Of a stretch of 64,000 nucleotides of DNA, positions 1-8,906 are shown in pieces (positions within the stretch are counted from its first letter, which is position 1; each line of letters opens with the position of its first letter). Below the pieces are notes generated by a model. That model was not told the origin of the DNA and ran no database searches. It saw nothing but the letters and a program-made list of their open reading frames with translations. A program made the position numbers and the translations under genes. The DNA is taken from assembly GCA_035492455.1 (NCBI GenBank), contig DATJJE010000071.1:1-64000 (forward strand), written 5' to 3'. This DNA is from Gp6-AA40 sp035492455. Lineage in GTDB: Bacteria > Acidobacteriota > Vicinamibacteria > Vicinamibacterales > UBA2999.

Positions 1-1321
1 GAACGGGCAGGGTACCATTCGCCTTGAAGTCGTCGAGCCAGCGGTTGTAGATCTCCGTTTGCAGGAAGACGCCCTTGTACTTCATGCCCGCATCAAACGA
101 GAGGATCGAGAAGCTCGCGGTATCCACGGTAACGCCGGGCGCGAGCGCGCCCGCGTCGAACACGTTCACGCTGTCGGCCAGCCTGAGGGTGGTGTTGTCG
201 GGACTACCCGTCGTGTCGGTAAACCGCTGCTCGGGGCTCCACGTGCTCGAGACGCCGAACCGCGTCGCCAGCGTCTCATGGTATTCCCAGTCGCCATAGG
301 CACCTTTGGGGCCGAACTCCTTCGTGGTCGGCATCCACCACGCCGAGCCGCCGTACGTGAACTTCCGATCGAGCTGGGCCGATGTGACGCCGAGGATGCT
401 GCTGTTGTCGCCGAGCATCACGTTGTACCAGAACCCGGGCACGGCTTCGCCCTGCACCCAGACGCCAGACGTGAAGAACGGCCGGAAGAACTCGTCGGCC
501 ATGACGCGGTCGTTGCCCAGCCAGAAGGGATGAGACCCTTGGAGCGACCGGGTCCCAGGGTTCCCATTAAGGCCGGCATACACGGAGAACTTCCGGCTGA
601 ACTGGTAGCCGAGGTTGCCGAAGATGGCGTTCTGATTGGTGTCGAGCACCGTCCAGAACGTGAGGACATAAATCAGCTTCGGATCGCCGAGCCACCCCTT
701 GAAGAAGACCATGACTCTGTGCGGCCAGATGTCGTTGCGGCCGTCGACGGTGCGCGTGTGCCCAAGGTGATCGGTGAACGTCTGCTCAGCAGGCATCTGG
801 TTCGCGTATCGCATGAGCGCGAAGGCGCTGATAGCCAATTCGCCCTTGCTGTTTCGCCCGACGAGGAAGCCGTCCCCTGGATCGAACTCACCCCACGATT
901 CAAACCGCAGTTTTGTCGGTTCGTTTGGCGTTGCGGCGGCTTGGCCGGTTGCGGCGGCCTGCGCTCCCGTTTGGGTAACCTGGCCCAACTGGAATTCGCC
1001 GCTGCACCCGCCGGCGACCCACACGCCGTTGTCGTCATATCCCCAGGTCTTCCCCAGCAGGCATGACGACTCGCCCCTCGATGTGATGAGCGCCACGCCC
1101 GCGGACGTGTCCGCCGGGCACTGCTGCCGTTCACCGGCTCGCGATTGACAGACGATGCGATTCTGCGTCGCGACCGTGCCGAGCCCGATCGACGTTGCTG
1201 ATGTCCCTGCGGCTTGCGCGTCCTGCGCGATCGCGCGCGCAGGGTGCACCGTAAGCGCGCCCGCAGCCGCTATCGCGCACATGACCGCTCGAAGAAACGA
1301 AACACCAATCTGAACGCGCAT
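1..1321 (-). CDS. DUF3011-porin fusion, 3' end outside window
   Basis: Translated from an ATG at 1321, this reads as an exported protein with a signal peptide (basic start, hydrophobic run at about residues 7-24, then an Ala-rich stretch). Residues about 54-112 form a DUF3011-type domain with four spaced cysteines (C58, C68, C87, C106) and the typical WGYDDNGVWV core. From about residue 138 the protein becomes aromatic-rich with alternating strands (for example FDAGMKYKGVFLQTEIYNRW near the left edge), as in a phosphate-selective-porin-like outer-membrane barrel. It is still open at position 1, so the C-terminus is missing. Probable role: outer-membrane channel with a periplasmic disulfide-bonded domain; the substrate is not predictable. 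No good ribosome-binding site was seen before the ATG. Confidence 0.8.
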   Translation of the reverse strand, partial: MRVQIGVSFLRAVMCAIAAAGALTVHPARAIAQDAQAAGTSATSIGLGTVATQNRIVCQSRAGERQQCPADTSAGVALITSRGESSCLLGKTWGYDDNGVWVAGGCSGEFQLGQVTQTGAQAAATGQAAATPNEPTKLRFESWGEFDPGDGFLVGRNSKGELAISAFALMRYANQMPAEQTFTDHLGHTRTVDGRNDIWPHRVMVFFKGWLGDPKLIYVLTFWTVLDTNQNAIFGNLGYQFSRKFSVYAGLNGNPGTRSLQGSHPFWLGNDRVMADEFFRPFFTSGVWVQGEAVPGFWYNVMLGDNSSILGVTSAQLDRKFTYGGSAWWMPTTKEFGPKGAYGDWEYHETLATRFGVSSTWSPEQRFTDTTGSPDNTTLRLADSVNVFDAGALAPGVTVDTASFSILSFDAGMKYKGVFLQTEIYNRWLDDFKANGTLPV

Positions 1322-2211
1322 GAAGCCGAGCAGCGCGCAACATCTCTGCCGGTGGCGCCGCGGAAACACAGTCGTTGAGAACTAGAAGTATTTCCTACGG
1401 TCGGAGGACTTCAGTTGGCCCCGGACTGAGTGTCGGGCCTGACAACCTGTCGTGGCTGGTCACCGCACGTTGTTGCGACGTGCTCCTCTATCGGGCTTGC
1501 CTCCTTGTGACCGTCGTGCGGCGCCGTGACAGTCAACGGTCTAACGTACCAGCAGTGTGGATCCACTTGGTACCAGCCAGAGTTCTCGGGGTCGTCGGTT
1601 ACGTACGTCGTCGTCAATGCGCCCAGATAGGGATTCGGGACGCAGCGCGATCGCCAGGTTGGCAGCCCGCGTTGCAACGTGAGCAGACCCGAGATCATGA
1701 CGACGGATCGACTTGCAGAAAGCACCGTTGTGTTCCGCTCGGGCGAACGCGAGAAGACGGAACGCGAAGTCAGCTAGCGGAGGTAAGAGAGAAGCGGGCT
1801 TGCCGAAAGCTATCTAAGCCTTGTGCTCAGCAAGGATACCCCGTCGCTTGGTCAACGGTGGTACTTCGGGATTCACGAATTCGTAGACTATTACCCGAGC
1901 ATTCAAGGGACTCGCTCAGGCATGAACGATAAGCACTCAGCTTTGATGAACAGCAGCGAGTCCAATCGAAACCGATGTCGCCCCGATGTCGGGCGTCATG
2001 CGACGTAGATGAAGTTGTAGCTGCTCGGTGCACCAACCGATCCTCAAACATCTACAGTTGTCCAACGAGCCTTGCCAACCCTTTCACCCGACAACCAATT
2101 GTGGCGGTCATTCGCGTGATTGGTCGCATCGGTCTGTCCTTGCGCGCCGCATTGATTACTACAACCTGAGTTCCGTCGCGAGTTCCGCGCCGTGGTGCCG
2201 ATATACGGAGC
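1322..2211. other. 890-base spacer without a convincing gene
   Basis: No reading frame here has convincing codon structure. The most protein-like stretch is on the minus strand at 1411-1725 (about 104 codons). It contains a Trp/Tyr/Cys-rich segment (GWYQVDPHCWYV) that could be a small exported protein or a remnant of one, but it has no recognisable domain. The base composition looks less GC-rich than in the flanking genes. The spacer lies between two divergently transcribed genes and so should carry both promoters. I found no tRNA-like fold or insertion sequence end. Confidence 0.4.
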
Positions 2212-3798
2212 GTGACCTTGCGAGGCCGTTTCACCCCTGCGATTGGCGTAGCACTCGTCCTGCTCGTCCACGTGACGGCCCTCGCTTGGATGGCATCGGG
2301 GACGCTGAGCGGATTCGGTCTGGACGACGCGTGGATTTTTCAGGTTGTGGCGCGCAACTTCGCGGCAACGGGCCTGCTCGGCTTTCTTCCAGGCCAGGTG
2401 TCGTCAGGCGCGACCAGCGTCCTTTGGCCGTGGCTGCTCGCCGCGAATTTTCGGTGGATACATGCCGATCCGGTTGCTTACACACTCGGACTGGGCATGC
2501 TGTGCGAAGTCGCCGCCGCGCTGGCGATTCTGGGGGTGCTGCGCGCGGATGGATGGTCCGTCGAGTGGGCGACGGCGGCCGCTTGCAGTCTTGCGGCGTC
2601 GGGAAACTGGCTATGGCTGGCCGTGAATGGTATGGAGGCGGTACTTTTCGTGGCACTGGGGTGCGCCGCAATCTATGCCGCTCGATGCGGCCGAGACTGG
2701 CTTTGCGCAGCCCTGCTGACAGCTCTGGTACTCACGCGGCTTGAAGGGTTTGCGCTCGCCGGCATTCTTGTCGTCGCCTTGTGGTGGCGCGAGCGCCGTC
2801 TGCGGCTGTGGCCATTTGTCGCGGCAGCCGCAACACTCCTCAGTGTTGTGGTCTGGTCACACGCCACGCGCGGAACATGGATGCCCACGACAATGGCCGG
2901 TCGCCGGTGGCTCGCGGGCGCCGGTGTCGCACCTCCGTCCGCCCTGCTGCAGCTCTGGGTGCAACGGCTGATTGTTCTCGCTGGCCATGTTCATGTCGCT
3001 GAATTGATCGCCCGATCGGCACTGTTCGGCGTTGCCGGCGCCGGGCTATGGTGGGGATGTCGCCGCACGACCGGGCTGATGACGCTGGCGTTGTGGACGG
3101 CTGCGCAGCTTGCGGCGTATGCGATCGTCCTGCCGTCGATCGGAAATGGCGGTCGCTATCAGCCGATGGTGCTCGCGCTGATCGGCCCCTGGACGATCGC
3201 TGGCGTTCGCGCGACGCGCCGACCCGCGGTCCAGACCGCGGTGCTCGCGAGTGTCGTCGTCTTGGGGTTGTCGTCCCTGATCGTCTGGCGTGGGGTGACG
3301 GAGGCGGCGACAACGCATATCAACAGCGTGCACCGCCGCGCCGCCGCATGGATCGCGGCGAAGGTGCCCGCGGAGGAACCAATCGCGGCGTACGATATTG
3401 GCGCGCTCGCCTGGGAATTACCCGGGCGGCGCGTAATCGATCTTGGCGGTCTTGTGGACCCGGCGTACTTACCGTTCATGCGGGCACGCGCCGCCTGGCA
3501 ATATCTGGACCTTCAACACGTGCGGTGGGTGGCGGTGCCGGAACGCGCGCCGGATACGCCGCCTCAAATCGTCGCGCCGCTGGCACTGGCGCTCGGCCTG
3601 TTCGCGAACGATCGTCCGGGGATCGAGCGCTGGAGCGCGTCGACGCCGATGGCCGTGTGGAGCGTCGGCTGGAACTCGGTCGGTCATGCGTACCCGCAGA
3701 TAGGGGTTTACGAGATACCACCAGGACCACTGGCTGCGGCGCCGGCAGACGCCCGGCTTGTGGCGCTGAGCCAAATGCCCAGTAGCGTGAATCCATAG
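2212..3798 (+). CDS. GT-C-type polytopic glycosyltransferase
   Basis: This protein of about 528 residues has roughly ten hydrophobic segments. Its N-terminal pattern (FGLDDAWIF, then ARNFAATG, PGQVSSGATSVLWPWLL) is the signature loop of GT-C/PMT-like membrane glycosyltransferases, where the acidic pair in the first periplasmic loop is catalytic. The C-terminal third is a soluble, probably periplasmic domain. The family normally moves a sugar from a polyprenyl-phosphate donor; donor and acceptor are unknown here. A GTG at 2212 opens the frame, but GGAG at 2207-2210 leaves only one base before it, so TTG at 2218 (seven-base spacing) may be the real start. The last 91 bases overlap the convergent GT87 gene. 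Confidence 0.8.
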   Translation: MTLRGRFTPAIGVALVLLVHVTALAWMASGTLSGFGLDDAWIFQVVARNFAATGLLGFLPGQVSSGATSVLWPWLLAANFRWIHADPVAYTLGLGMLCEVAAALAILGVLRADGWSVEWATAAACSLAASGNWLWLAVNGMEAVLFVALGCAAIYAARCGRDWLCAALLTALVLTRLEGFALAGILVVALWWRERRLRLWPFVAAAATLLSVVVWSHATRGTWMPTTMAGRRWLAGAGVAPPSALLQLWVQRLIVLAGHVHVAELIARSALFGVAGAGLWWGCRRTTGLMTLALWTAAQLAAYAIVLPSIGNGGRYQPMVLALIGPWTIAGVRATRRPAVQTAVLASVVVLGLSSLIVWRGVTEAATTHINSVHRRAAAWIAAKVPAEEPIAAYDIGALAWELPGRRVIDLGGLVDPAYLPFMRARAAWQYLDLQHVRWVAVPERAPDTPPQIVAPLALALGLFANDRPGIERWSASTPMAVWSVGWNSVGHAYPQIGVYEIPPGPLAAAPADARLVALSQMPSSVNP

Positions 3799-4802
3799 AT
3801 CGATCCGATGATGGACCACGACCAAACGGACGTGTTTGCGAGGTAGGAGACGAGCAACATGGGTGCGCACCAACCCAACGCCACGCCAGACATCCAGGTC
3901 TTTACACGAGTGCCGGGAAGGAGCCACGAACCGTAGTACACCCAGCCAAGCGGCGAGGCCAGCAGGCTGACCGCAAGAAGCGGCATCCATGCGGTATTCA
4001 GCGTGTGGTTTCGCATTCGCCAAATTGTCCACAACGCGATCGCCACGCCGCTGCCTGTCCACAGCAATACCGGCGTAAGAAGAGGCAGCCGCGAACCGAC
4101 TGCTGCAAGAGACGCGTTCATCGTCTCCGAACCCCACGTGATTCCACGCAGCGCTGTGAGCCACGCGAAATACGTATCGACGCCAAAAACAAGAACGCCA
4201 CAGCAGACGGCGGCCGCCGCACCGACACAGACGCCACTCAGCACGCGCCACGCGCCGCGAGCGGCATACCATACGACGAGAGGCCAGAGGATTGGCTTGC
4301 ACGAGACCACGATGCCGGCGTACAGGCCGCCACGCAGATTCTCTCCACGCGACAGGCTTCGGTACGCAAGCCACAGCACGACACCGAGTACTGCGGTGAC
4401 CTGCCCGGTAAAAGCCATGGTCACGTTCGGCGCCCACAACAGCGCCCAGGCGACGTACTCGGGCGTCCACCTTTCGTGCTGCTCGCGCAGCCACCAGGTC
4501 AGCCCTGCTGCCAGCAACCACGCGCTGAGCGTCCACCAGATCACGGCCGCCAGCCGCAGCGGTAATAGCGTGAGCGGCTTCATGAGCAGCAGGAAATGAG
4601 GCGGGTTCAGATTCGTAAATCTGTCGCCGGTGGCGACGGTCGGATCCCCCGGGTGGCCTACGTATGGGTCGGAAGCGGAAGCGCTCCGATAGAAAATGCC
4701 GAAGTCATTACCGCGGACGTCCGGAACGGCGCGCAGAAGCCAGGTCCACTGAATCGCTGCCAACACAAACAGCAGTGCCGTTCTTCTGTTGGCACGCGAC
4801 AT
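3708..4802 (-). CDS. GT87 family (DUF2029) membrane mannosyltransferase-like protein
   Basis: A polytopic protein of about 364 residues. The first loop carries GNDFGIFYRSA and the following NLNPPHFLLLMKPL is characteristic of the GT87/DUF2029 family, whose known members are polyprenyl-phosphate-mannose-dependent alpha-mannosyltransferases acting outside the inner membrane. The ATG at 4802 (MSRANRR) is preferred; a TTG six codons upstream would also fit. The 3' end overlaps the opposite-strand glycosyltransferase by 91 bases, so both C-termini are encoded by the same DNA. Likely role: glycosylation of a lipid-linked glycan or exported polymer (inference). Confidence 0.8.
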   Translation of the reverse strand: MSRANRRTALLFVLAAIQWTWLLRAVPDVRGNDFGIFYRSASASDPYVGHPGDPTVATGDRFTNLNPPHFLLLMKPLTLLPLRLAAVIWWTLSAWLLAAGLTWWLREQHERWTPEYVAWALLWAPNVTMAFTGQVTAVLGVVLWLAYRSLSRGENLRGGLYAGIVVSCKPILWPLVVWYAARGAWRVLSGVCVGAAAAVCCGVLVFGVDTYFAWLTALRGITWGSETMNASLAAVGSRLPLLTPVLLWTGSGVAIALWTIWRMRNHTLNTAWMPLLAVSLLASPLGWVYYGSWLLPGTRVKTWMSGVALGWCAPMLLVSYLANTSVWSWSIIGSIYGFTLLGIWLSATSRASAGAAASGPGGIS

Positions 4803-4927
4803 CGTGACGGCGGCGGGCAAGTCGTGTACCGCGCGAGTTCGGTTTACCGCCGCTTAATCACCGATTCAAGAACGACACCTTTGTCATCGTGCTTTCAATT
4901 CTGAGGTGTTTTCGTCGCGATGAAAGC

Positions 4928-5893
4928 TCACGACGACTTGCGGCAGTCGAACGGGCGCAGCTCCTCAGGGTGACTTCTGACGTAGGTGAGGATCCGCTGC
5001 CGTTTTTGGATACCTCTCGTTCCGTCTCCGTCCGGAGGGCAAAGCTCCGGCCTGATGGCGGCGACGCGCTCGAAGATGCTCTTCCAGCGATGTTTGATCG
5101 CGGCCATGCTGACGAAGAGCGATTTCGATGCTGACCCATCGTCAGCCCCTTCCAAGGCCGCTTCGAGCAATTGCTGCTCGGCCTGAGTGAACGCAAACTG
5201 AGGATCGAGGTGGTGGTGAAACAGGCTTGCCGCGATTGAGTGAGGATCGGTGCGCATGCTCTCAACCGTTGCGGCGACCAGCGCACGCTCGACATTCCAG
5301 GGTGTATCAGGATTAGCCCGCCGATACGCCTCAAAGCGATCGACGACCTCGAACGACCGGTGGCCCCGGACGTGCCACAAATCCAGTTCATCCACCATTT
5401 CCGACAGGATTCTCGAAAAACGATATCCCGCGTGCAGTTCCTGGTAAGCGAGGCCCAGCAAGACGCGCACCTCGTCTCTTTGTTCGGGGCTCAAATGAGT
5501 GTCCTTCCAACTTGTGTCGAGAATGACCTGCTGCAGATCGCGGCGTGTGTTCGCGTCACGCACCTCGTCATAGGTGGCGATGGCGGACTTCCCGTTCACA
5601 ACGCTTGCGATGATCCTGGCGTTCAGGCCTGGCTGCGGCTGACGCACTTCGGCGTCGGCAAAACTCTTCTTCACGAACGCGGCAAAGCCGAAGCCGACGA
5701 TCTCGGTCGTCCCGTTCCGCCGCCGTTCGACGAGAGCGCTTCGCGTGGCGTAGGGCATGTCGAAGAGCTGCCGCCAGGCGTTCAGGGCACGCGCACTCCC
5801 GACGATTTCTGCTCCATTCTTGGCGGGATGCAGTTTGAGACATTCAGGTAGATCGACTGCCCGGGCCTTCCGCCAGGAGAACACGGCATCCAT
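4928..5893 (-). CDS. Transcriptional regulator with LuxR-like C-terminal HTH
   Basis: 321 residues. Residues about 235-277 (FTQAEQQLLEAAL ... AAIKHRWKSIFERV) match the four-helix LuxR/FixJ-type DNA-binding domain, including the KHRW recognition-helix pattern. The N-terminal ~230 residues form an alpha/beta sensory region with no receiver Asp pattern; the strand IVGFGFAAFVKKSF vaguely recalls an acyltransferase-like fold, but I cannot assign it. Start ATG at 5893 has an upstream CGGAGG at good distance. Divergent from the secreted metalloprotease, with about 70 bases between start codons, so control of that gene is possible but unproven. Confidence 0.65.
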   Translation of the reverse strand: MDAVFSWRKARAVDLPECLKLHPAKNGAEIVGSARALNAWRQLFDMPYATRSALVERRRNGTTEIVGFGFAAFVKKSFADAEVRQPQPGLNARIIASVVNGKSAIATYDEVRDANTRRDLQQVILDTSWKDTHLSPEQRDEVRVLLGLAYQELHAGYRFSRILSEMVDELDLWHVRGHRSFEVVDRFEAYRRANPDTPWNVERALVAATVESMRTDPHSIAASLFHHHLDPQFAFTQAEQQLLEAALEGADDGSASKSLFVSMAAIKHRWKSIFERVAAIRPELCPPDGDGTRGIQKRQRILTYVRSHPEELRPFDCRKSS

Positions 5894-5962
5894 CGCGACC
5901 TCCGATCTAGCCTAAAAGGTCATTGCACCCACAACCGTTGCTATCTAAAGTGCTCGCGTCTC

Positions 5963-7870
5963 ATGACCGGAAGATATCGACCGCTTATCGTCTGCGCATT
6001 GCTGGTGTCGGCGTTCGCGACGGCTTCTGCACAGCCTGCGTTCAATGCGCTCCAGCCGGGCCAGTTTCGCGAGATCGAGCAGAACCTGCAGATAAACATC
6101 GTCTTTGTAGGCTATCGAACGTTCGCAAACGTCAACACGGCCTTTCTTCTTGCGAATCTGCCGAAGACCTATCGCGCCGTAAATCGACTTCCAAGCCTGA
6201 AAGCCGGCCAGCTTGAATTTAGCGGTAACAAATTCGATTTTGGCTACAACATCGTGAACTCGACCCAGGCATTCGATAACGCGTACTTCGCTTATCTAAA
6301 CAGCATCGCCGTGGCAAAGCCAAGGACGACGTATCAGGATCTCTACAATCAACAACCTGCTCGTCGGCTCAACATAGGGCAAAACTATCAGATCGATGCG
6401 GTCGACGCTGAACGTTGGCTGGCCGAGAATGCCGGGCCGATGCTGGGTGTCGATACGAGGCAGTACACGATATTTTTTGTCAACTGGTTCGGCCGATCTG
6501 ATTTCAAGTTTCACGTCTATGCACGGGTGGGTCAGCGCGATCCTGATACCGGAGCCAGCGTAGGTCTCGATGATTTTGTGCAGAAGATCTCGGGCGGCGG
6601 CACCCCGGCGGACGATCCGCATACACCGTTGGGAAGCCTCAGGAGAGTGTGGTTTTACGATATGTCAGCGGGGCCCGATTACAACAGCCGCAGCTGGGAC
6701 CTTTCGGTCAAAGACGTCGACGGCGATGGTTTCAACGACTGGCGAATTCCGCCTATTTGGGAATATGGCAACCTGAAGGCCTACCGCCCATTCAATACGT
6801 TTTCGACAGACCACTACCTGCTGATCAGATACATCGCAATCGATCTGCTCTTTACAGCATCGCCGCTGTACCGAGTCGCGCTTTCGCCACCAAAGCTGCC
6901 TTCGAACCTGGCGGTAGACGTCACATTTTTCGAGGGAAATCCTGCGAGGAACGCCGCGGCGAATTTTTCGCCGACTGCGGCCGGCTCAATATTGTCCGCG
7001 CTTCAGCCGTTCAATCATTTCACCGTGCGGACGAGGGACTTGCCATTCGATGGAGGGGCCAAACGGGTTTACGACTGCAATTATCTGGATGCGAATTGTT
7101 ATGGCAATCGCTTTCCAGGCAACAAGTCTTTTGGAGACATGTATCTGTATTTCAGCGATCGCCTGCTTCAGTTTCTCAGCGGCGATGCGGATTACGAAAT
7201 ACCCGTATTCGCATATTCGACGACCGATGATTATGCCAATGGTTTCCTGGGCGGTGCCGCCATCGACAATTTCCGTGATGGAACCCAGTCGATGATATTC
7301 GAGACCCTGCCAGAGGTGTATTTCAGCACCAACAACAATTATGGCTGGACTGGAAATGTCCTTCATGAAGTTGGTCACCACCTCGGTCTATCACATCCGC
7401 ATGATGGATTCGACTACGAGTCAGGCTTCCACTATGGTGCGCGAGGATCGACCTTCTTCGTTTGGGATGGTGATTCTTCATCGACGTTAATGGGTTATCT
7501 CGGAGACAGCACGGGCTTCAGCCAATTTGACAGGGACAACATGGCGCGGTGGTGTACTGCCACGTATATCAACGAGGCAAACGCCATCCTGCCAAAGGTC
7601 CTCGCCAGCGCTCGGGCCACCGAGGTGTCGGAGCTTCTCCATGACGCCGATGTGATGGCCGGAAACGCCCTTGCCGCGTATCAAACCATGGACTATGTCG
7701 AGGCGGTCACCTGGGCAAAGAGTGCATATGACCGGGTACTGGCAGCAGCGGCCAGCATACACGTCCCCGTAGAGAATGAAGCGTGGCAGGCCGATGTCAG
7801 AGCGAAGAGCTCAAACGACATGTTCGATGGAGCGGTCGATGACTTTCGTCAACTACCTCCTCGAAGATGA
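5963..7870 (+). CDS. Secreted metzincin-type zinc metallopeptidase
   Basis: 635 residues starting with a clear signal peptide (MTGRYRPLIVCALLVSAFATASA, cleaved near residue 23). Residues 468-478 read HEVGHHLGLSH, the HExxHxxGxxH zinc site of metzincins (H468, H472, H478, catalytic E469). Downstream SSTLMGYLG is a plausible Met-turn. The roughly 440 residues before the catalytic site have no recognised domain and may be a pro- or substrate-binding region. Probable role: extracellular or periplasmic proteolysis. Codon use is noticeably less GC-biased than in neighbouring genes. It ends just before a broken channel gene, suggesting a disturbed locus. Confidence 0.8.
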   Translation: MTGRYRPLIVCALLVSAFATASAQPAFNALQPGQFREIEQNLQINIVFVGYRTFANVNTAFLLANLPKTYRAVNRLPSLKAGQLEFSGNKFDFGYNIVNSTQAFDNAYFAYLNSIAVAKPRTTYQDLYNQQPARRLNIGQNYQIDAVDAERWLAENAGPMLGVDTRQYTIFFVNWFGRSDFKFHVYARVGQRDPDTGASVGLDDFVQKISGGGTPADDPHTPLGSLRRVWFYDMSAGPDYNSRSWDLSVKDVDGDGFNDWRIPPIWEYGNLKAYRPFNTFSTDHYLLIRYIAIDLLFTASPLYRVALSPPKLPSNLAVDVTFFEGNPARNAAANFSPTAAGSILSALQPFNHFTVRTRDLPFDGGAKRVYDCNYLDANCYGNRFPGNKSFGDMYLYFSDRLLQFLSGDADYEIPVFAYSTTDDYANGFLGGAAIDNFRDGTQSMIFETLPEVYFSTNNNYGWTGNVLHEVGHHLGLSHPHDGFDYESGFHYGARGSTFFVWDGDSSSTLMGYLGDSTGFSQFDRDNMARWCTATYINEANAILPKVLASARATEVSELLHDADVMAGNALAAYQTMDYVEAVTWAKSAYDRVLAAAASIHVPVENEAWQADVRAKSSNDMFDGAVDDFRQLPPRR

Positions 7871-7881
7871 GATAAAGCAAA

Positions 7882-8257
7882 ACCCGCCGTAGAATCTTCG
7901 TCGGCAGGCGGGAACGTCCGATATTGGCAGTCACATCGGTCGCAGTCGTGATTGGCGCGTCGTTGCTCATCTCGCTGTGCACGGGTCCTGGATACTACGC
8001 GCGTTATCTTGTGATCATTGCGGCGATCTCTCTGAGTCCTGTCGCTGGCATCTGCTTCCAACGGTCGCGTTCGGGACACTCCGCTGAATGAGTGTGCTCT
8101 CCTTGACGCGCTTTGGTGGGCGATCACTACCACCACGACGGCTGGATATGGCGTGACTCCGATGTCAGACAGAATCCGACACAGTGGGCCTGTCTACCGC
8201 AGCACTCCGGCAATCAGACGAACTTCGCTTGACGGCGTGTCGTCAACCGTGATTTAA
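7882..8257 (+). pseudogene. Frameshifted, truncated K+ channel-like gene
   Basis: In one frame, from about 7882 to 8092, the DNA encodes a basic start and two hydrophobic stretches (PILAVTSVAVVIGASLLISL and ARYLVIIAAISLSPVAGICF), then a stop. In another frame, from about 8075, it encodes LLDALWWAITTTTTAGYG (pore helix plus TxxTxGYG selectivity filter of potassium channels), then a short tail and stop at 8257 without the second pore-lining helix. The two halves are in order but out of frame, and the 3' part is missing, so this looks like a decayed ion-channel gene. The frame jump lies around 8065-8095. Confidence 0.5.
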
Positions 8258-8279
8258 GTCGCGCGCTCGCATTCTTCTG

Positions 8280-8906
8280 ATGCTCGATACCTTCGCACCT
8301 TCGTCGGCGATCGCGGCAGCGCTCGTCGCGACGTTCACGACGGTGTTTGTCGCCGAGGTCGCCGGCGACAAATTGATCTATACCGCGGGCGTGCTCGTGA
8401 CGCGCTATCGCCTCGCGCCCGTCATTGTCGGCGTGACACTCGCGTTCGGCGCGAAGATGGCAGTGGCTGTAGTGGTCGGTCGCGCGATCGGTGCACTGCC
8501 ACGCGCGGCGCTCGCTGCTGCAACGGTCGCAGCATTCGCGTGGGTCGTGTGGCAGATGTCGCGTGAGACGGAGGAGACGACGACCGTTGCTCAAGCGGGC
8601 AGCGGTGCACGCACGGTTGTCGTGTCCTTCACATCGGTGTTTTTCACTGAGTGGGGCGACCCGGGGCAGCTGGCTGCGGCGGCGCTCGCAGCGGACATCG
8701 GTCGGCCGTTGGTCGTCTGGTCCGGCGCGGTGCTGGCGATGCTTGCGAAGGCGGCCATCGGTGCGTTCGTGTCGGCGGGGCTGATGCGGCACGTTCGTCA
8801 TCGCCTGCCCTCGACGGGGGTGCGCTACGGACGCGTCGCTGTGATGATTGCCGTTGGCGTGTGGTCATTGGCCGAAGTGTGGACGCGAAAGGAACTACCG
8901 CGATGA
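8280..8906 (+). CDS. TMEM165/GDT1 (UPF0016)-like membrane cation transporter
   Basis: 208 residues, six hydrophobic segments in two halves, as in the GDT1/UPF0016 family of Mn2+/Ca2+ transporters. Each half of that family carries an ExGD(K/R)(S/T) motif. Here the first is E26-V-A-G-D-K31, with one extra residue, and the second is E124-WGD-P128-G-Q, where the usual basic and hydroxyl residues are Pro and Gly. The family assignment is good, but transport chemistry may differ. Its stop codon overlaps the start of the next gene (ATGA), so the two are probably translated together. Confidence 0.75.
   Translation: MLDTFAPSSAIAAALVATFTTVFVAEVAGDKLIYTAGVLVTRYRLAPVIVGVTLAFGAKMAVAVVVGRAIGALPRAALAAATVAAFAWVVWQMSRETEETTTVAQAGSGARTVVVSFTSVFFTEWGDPGQLAAAALAADIGRPLVVWSGAVLAMLAKAAIGAFVSAGLMRHVRHRLPSTGVRYGRVAVMIAVGVWSLAEVWTRKELPR

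Noticed and set aside
59..1066. Long plus-strand open frame opposite the porin gene
   Set aside because: Arg/Pro/Ala/Val-rich translation without domain; it is the antisense of the DUF3011-porin reading frame, which has a signal peptide and domain motifs.
1375..1932. 185-codon plus-strand frame in the left spacer
   Set aside because: Arg/Val/Cys-rich, no standard start with a ribosome-binding site, no motifs.
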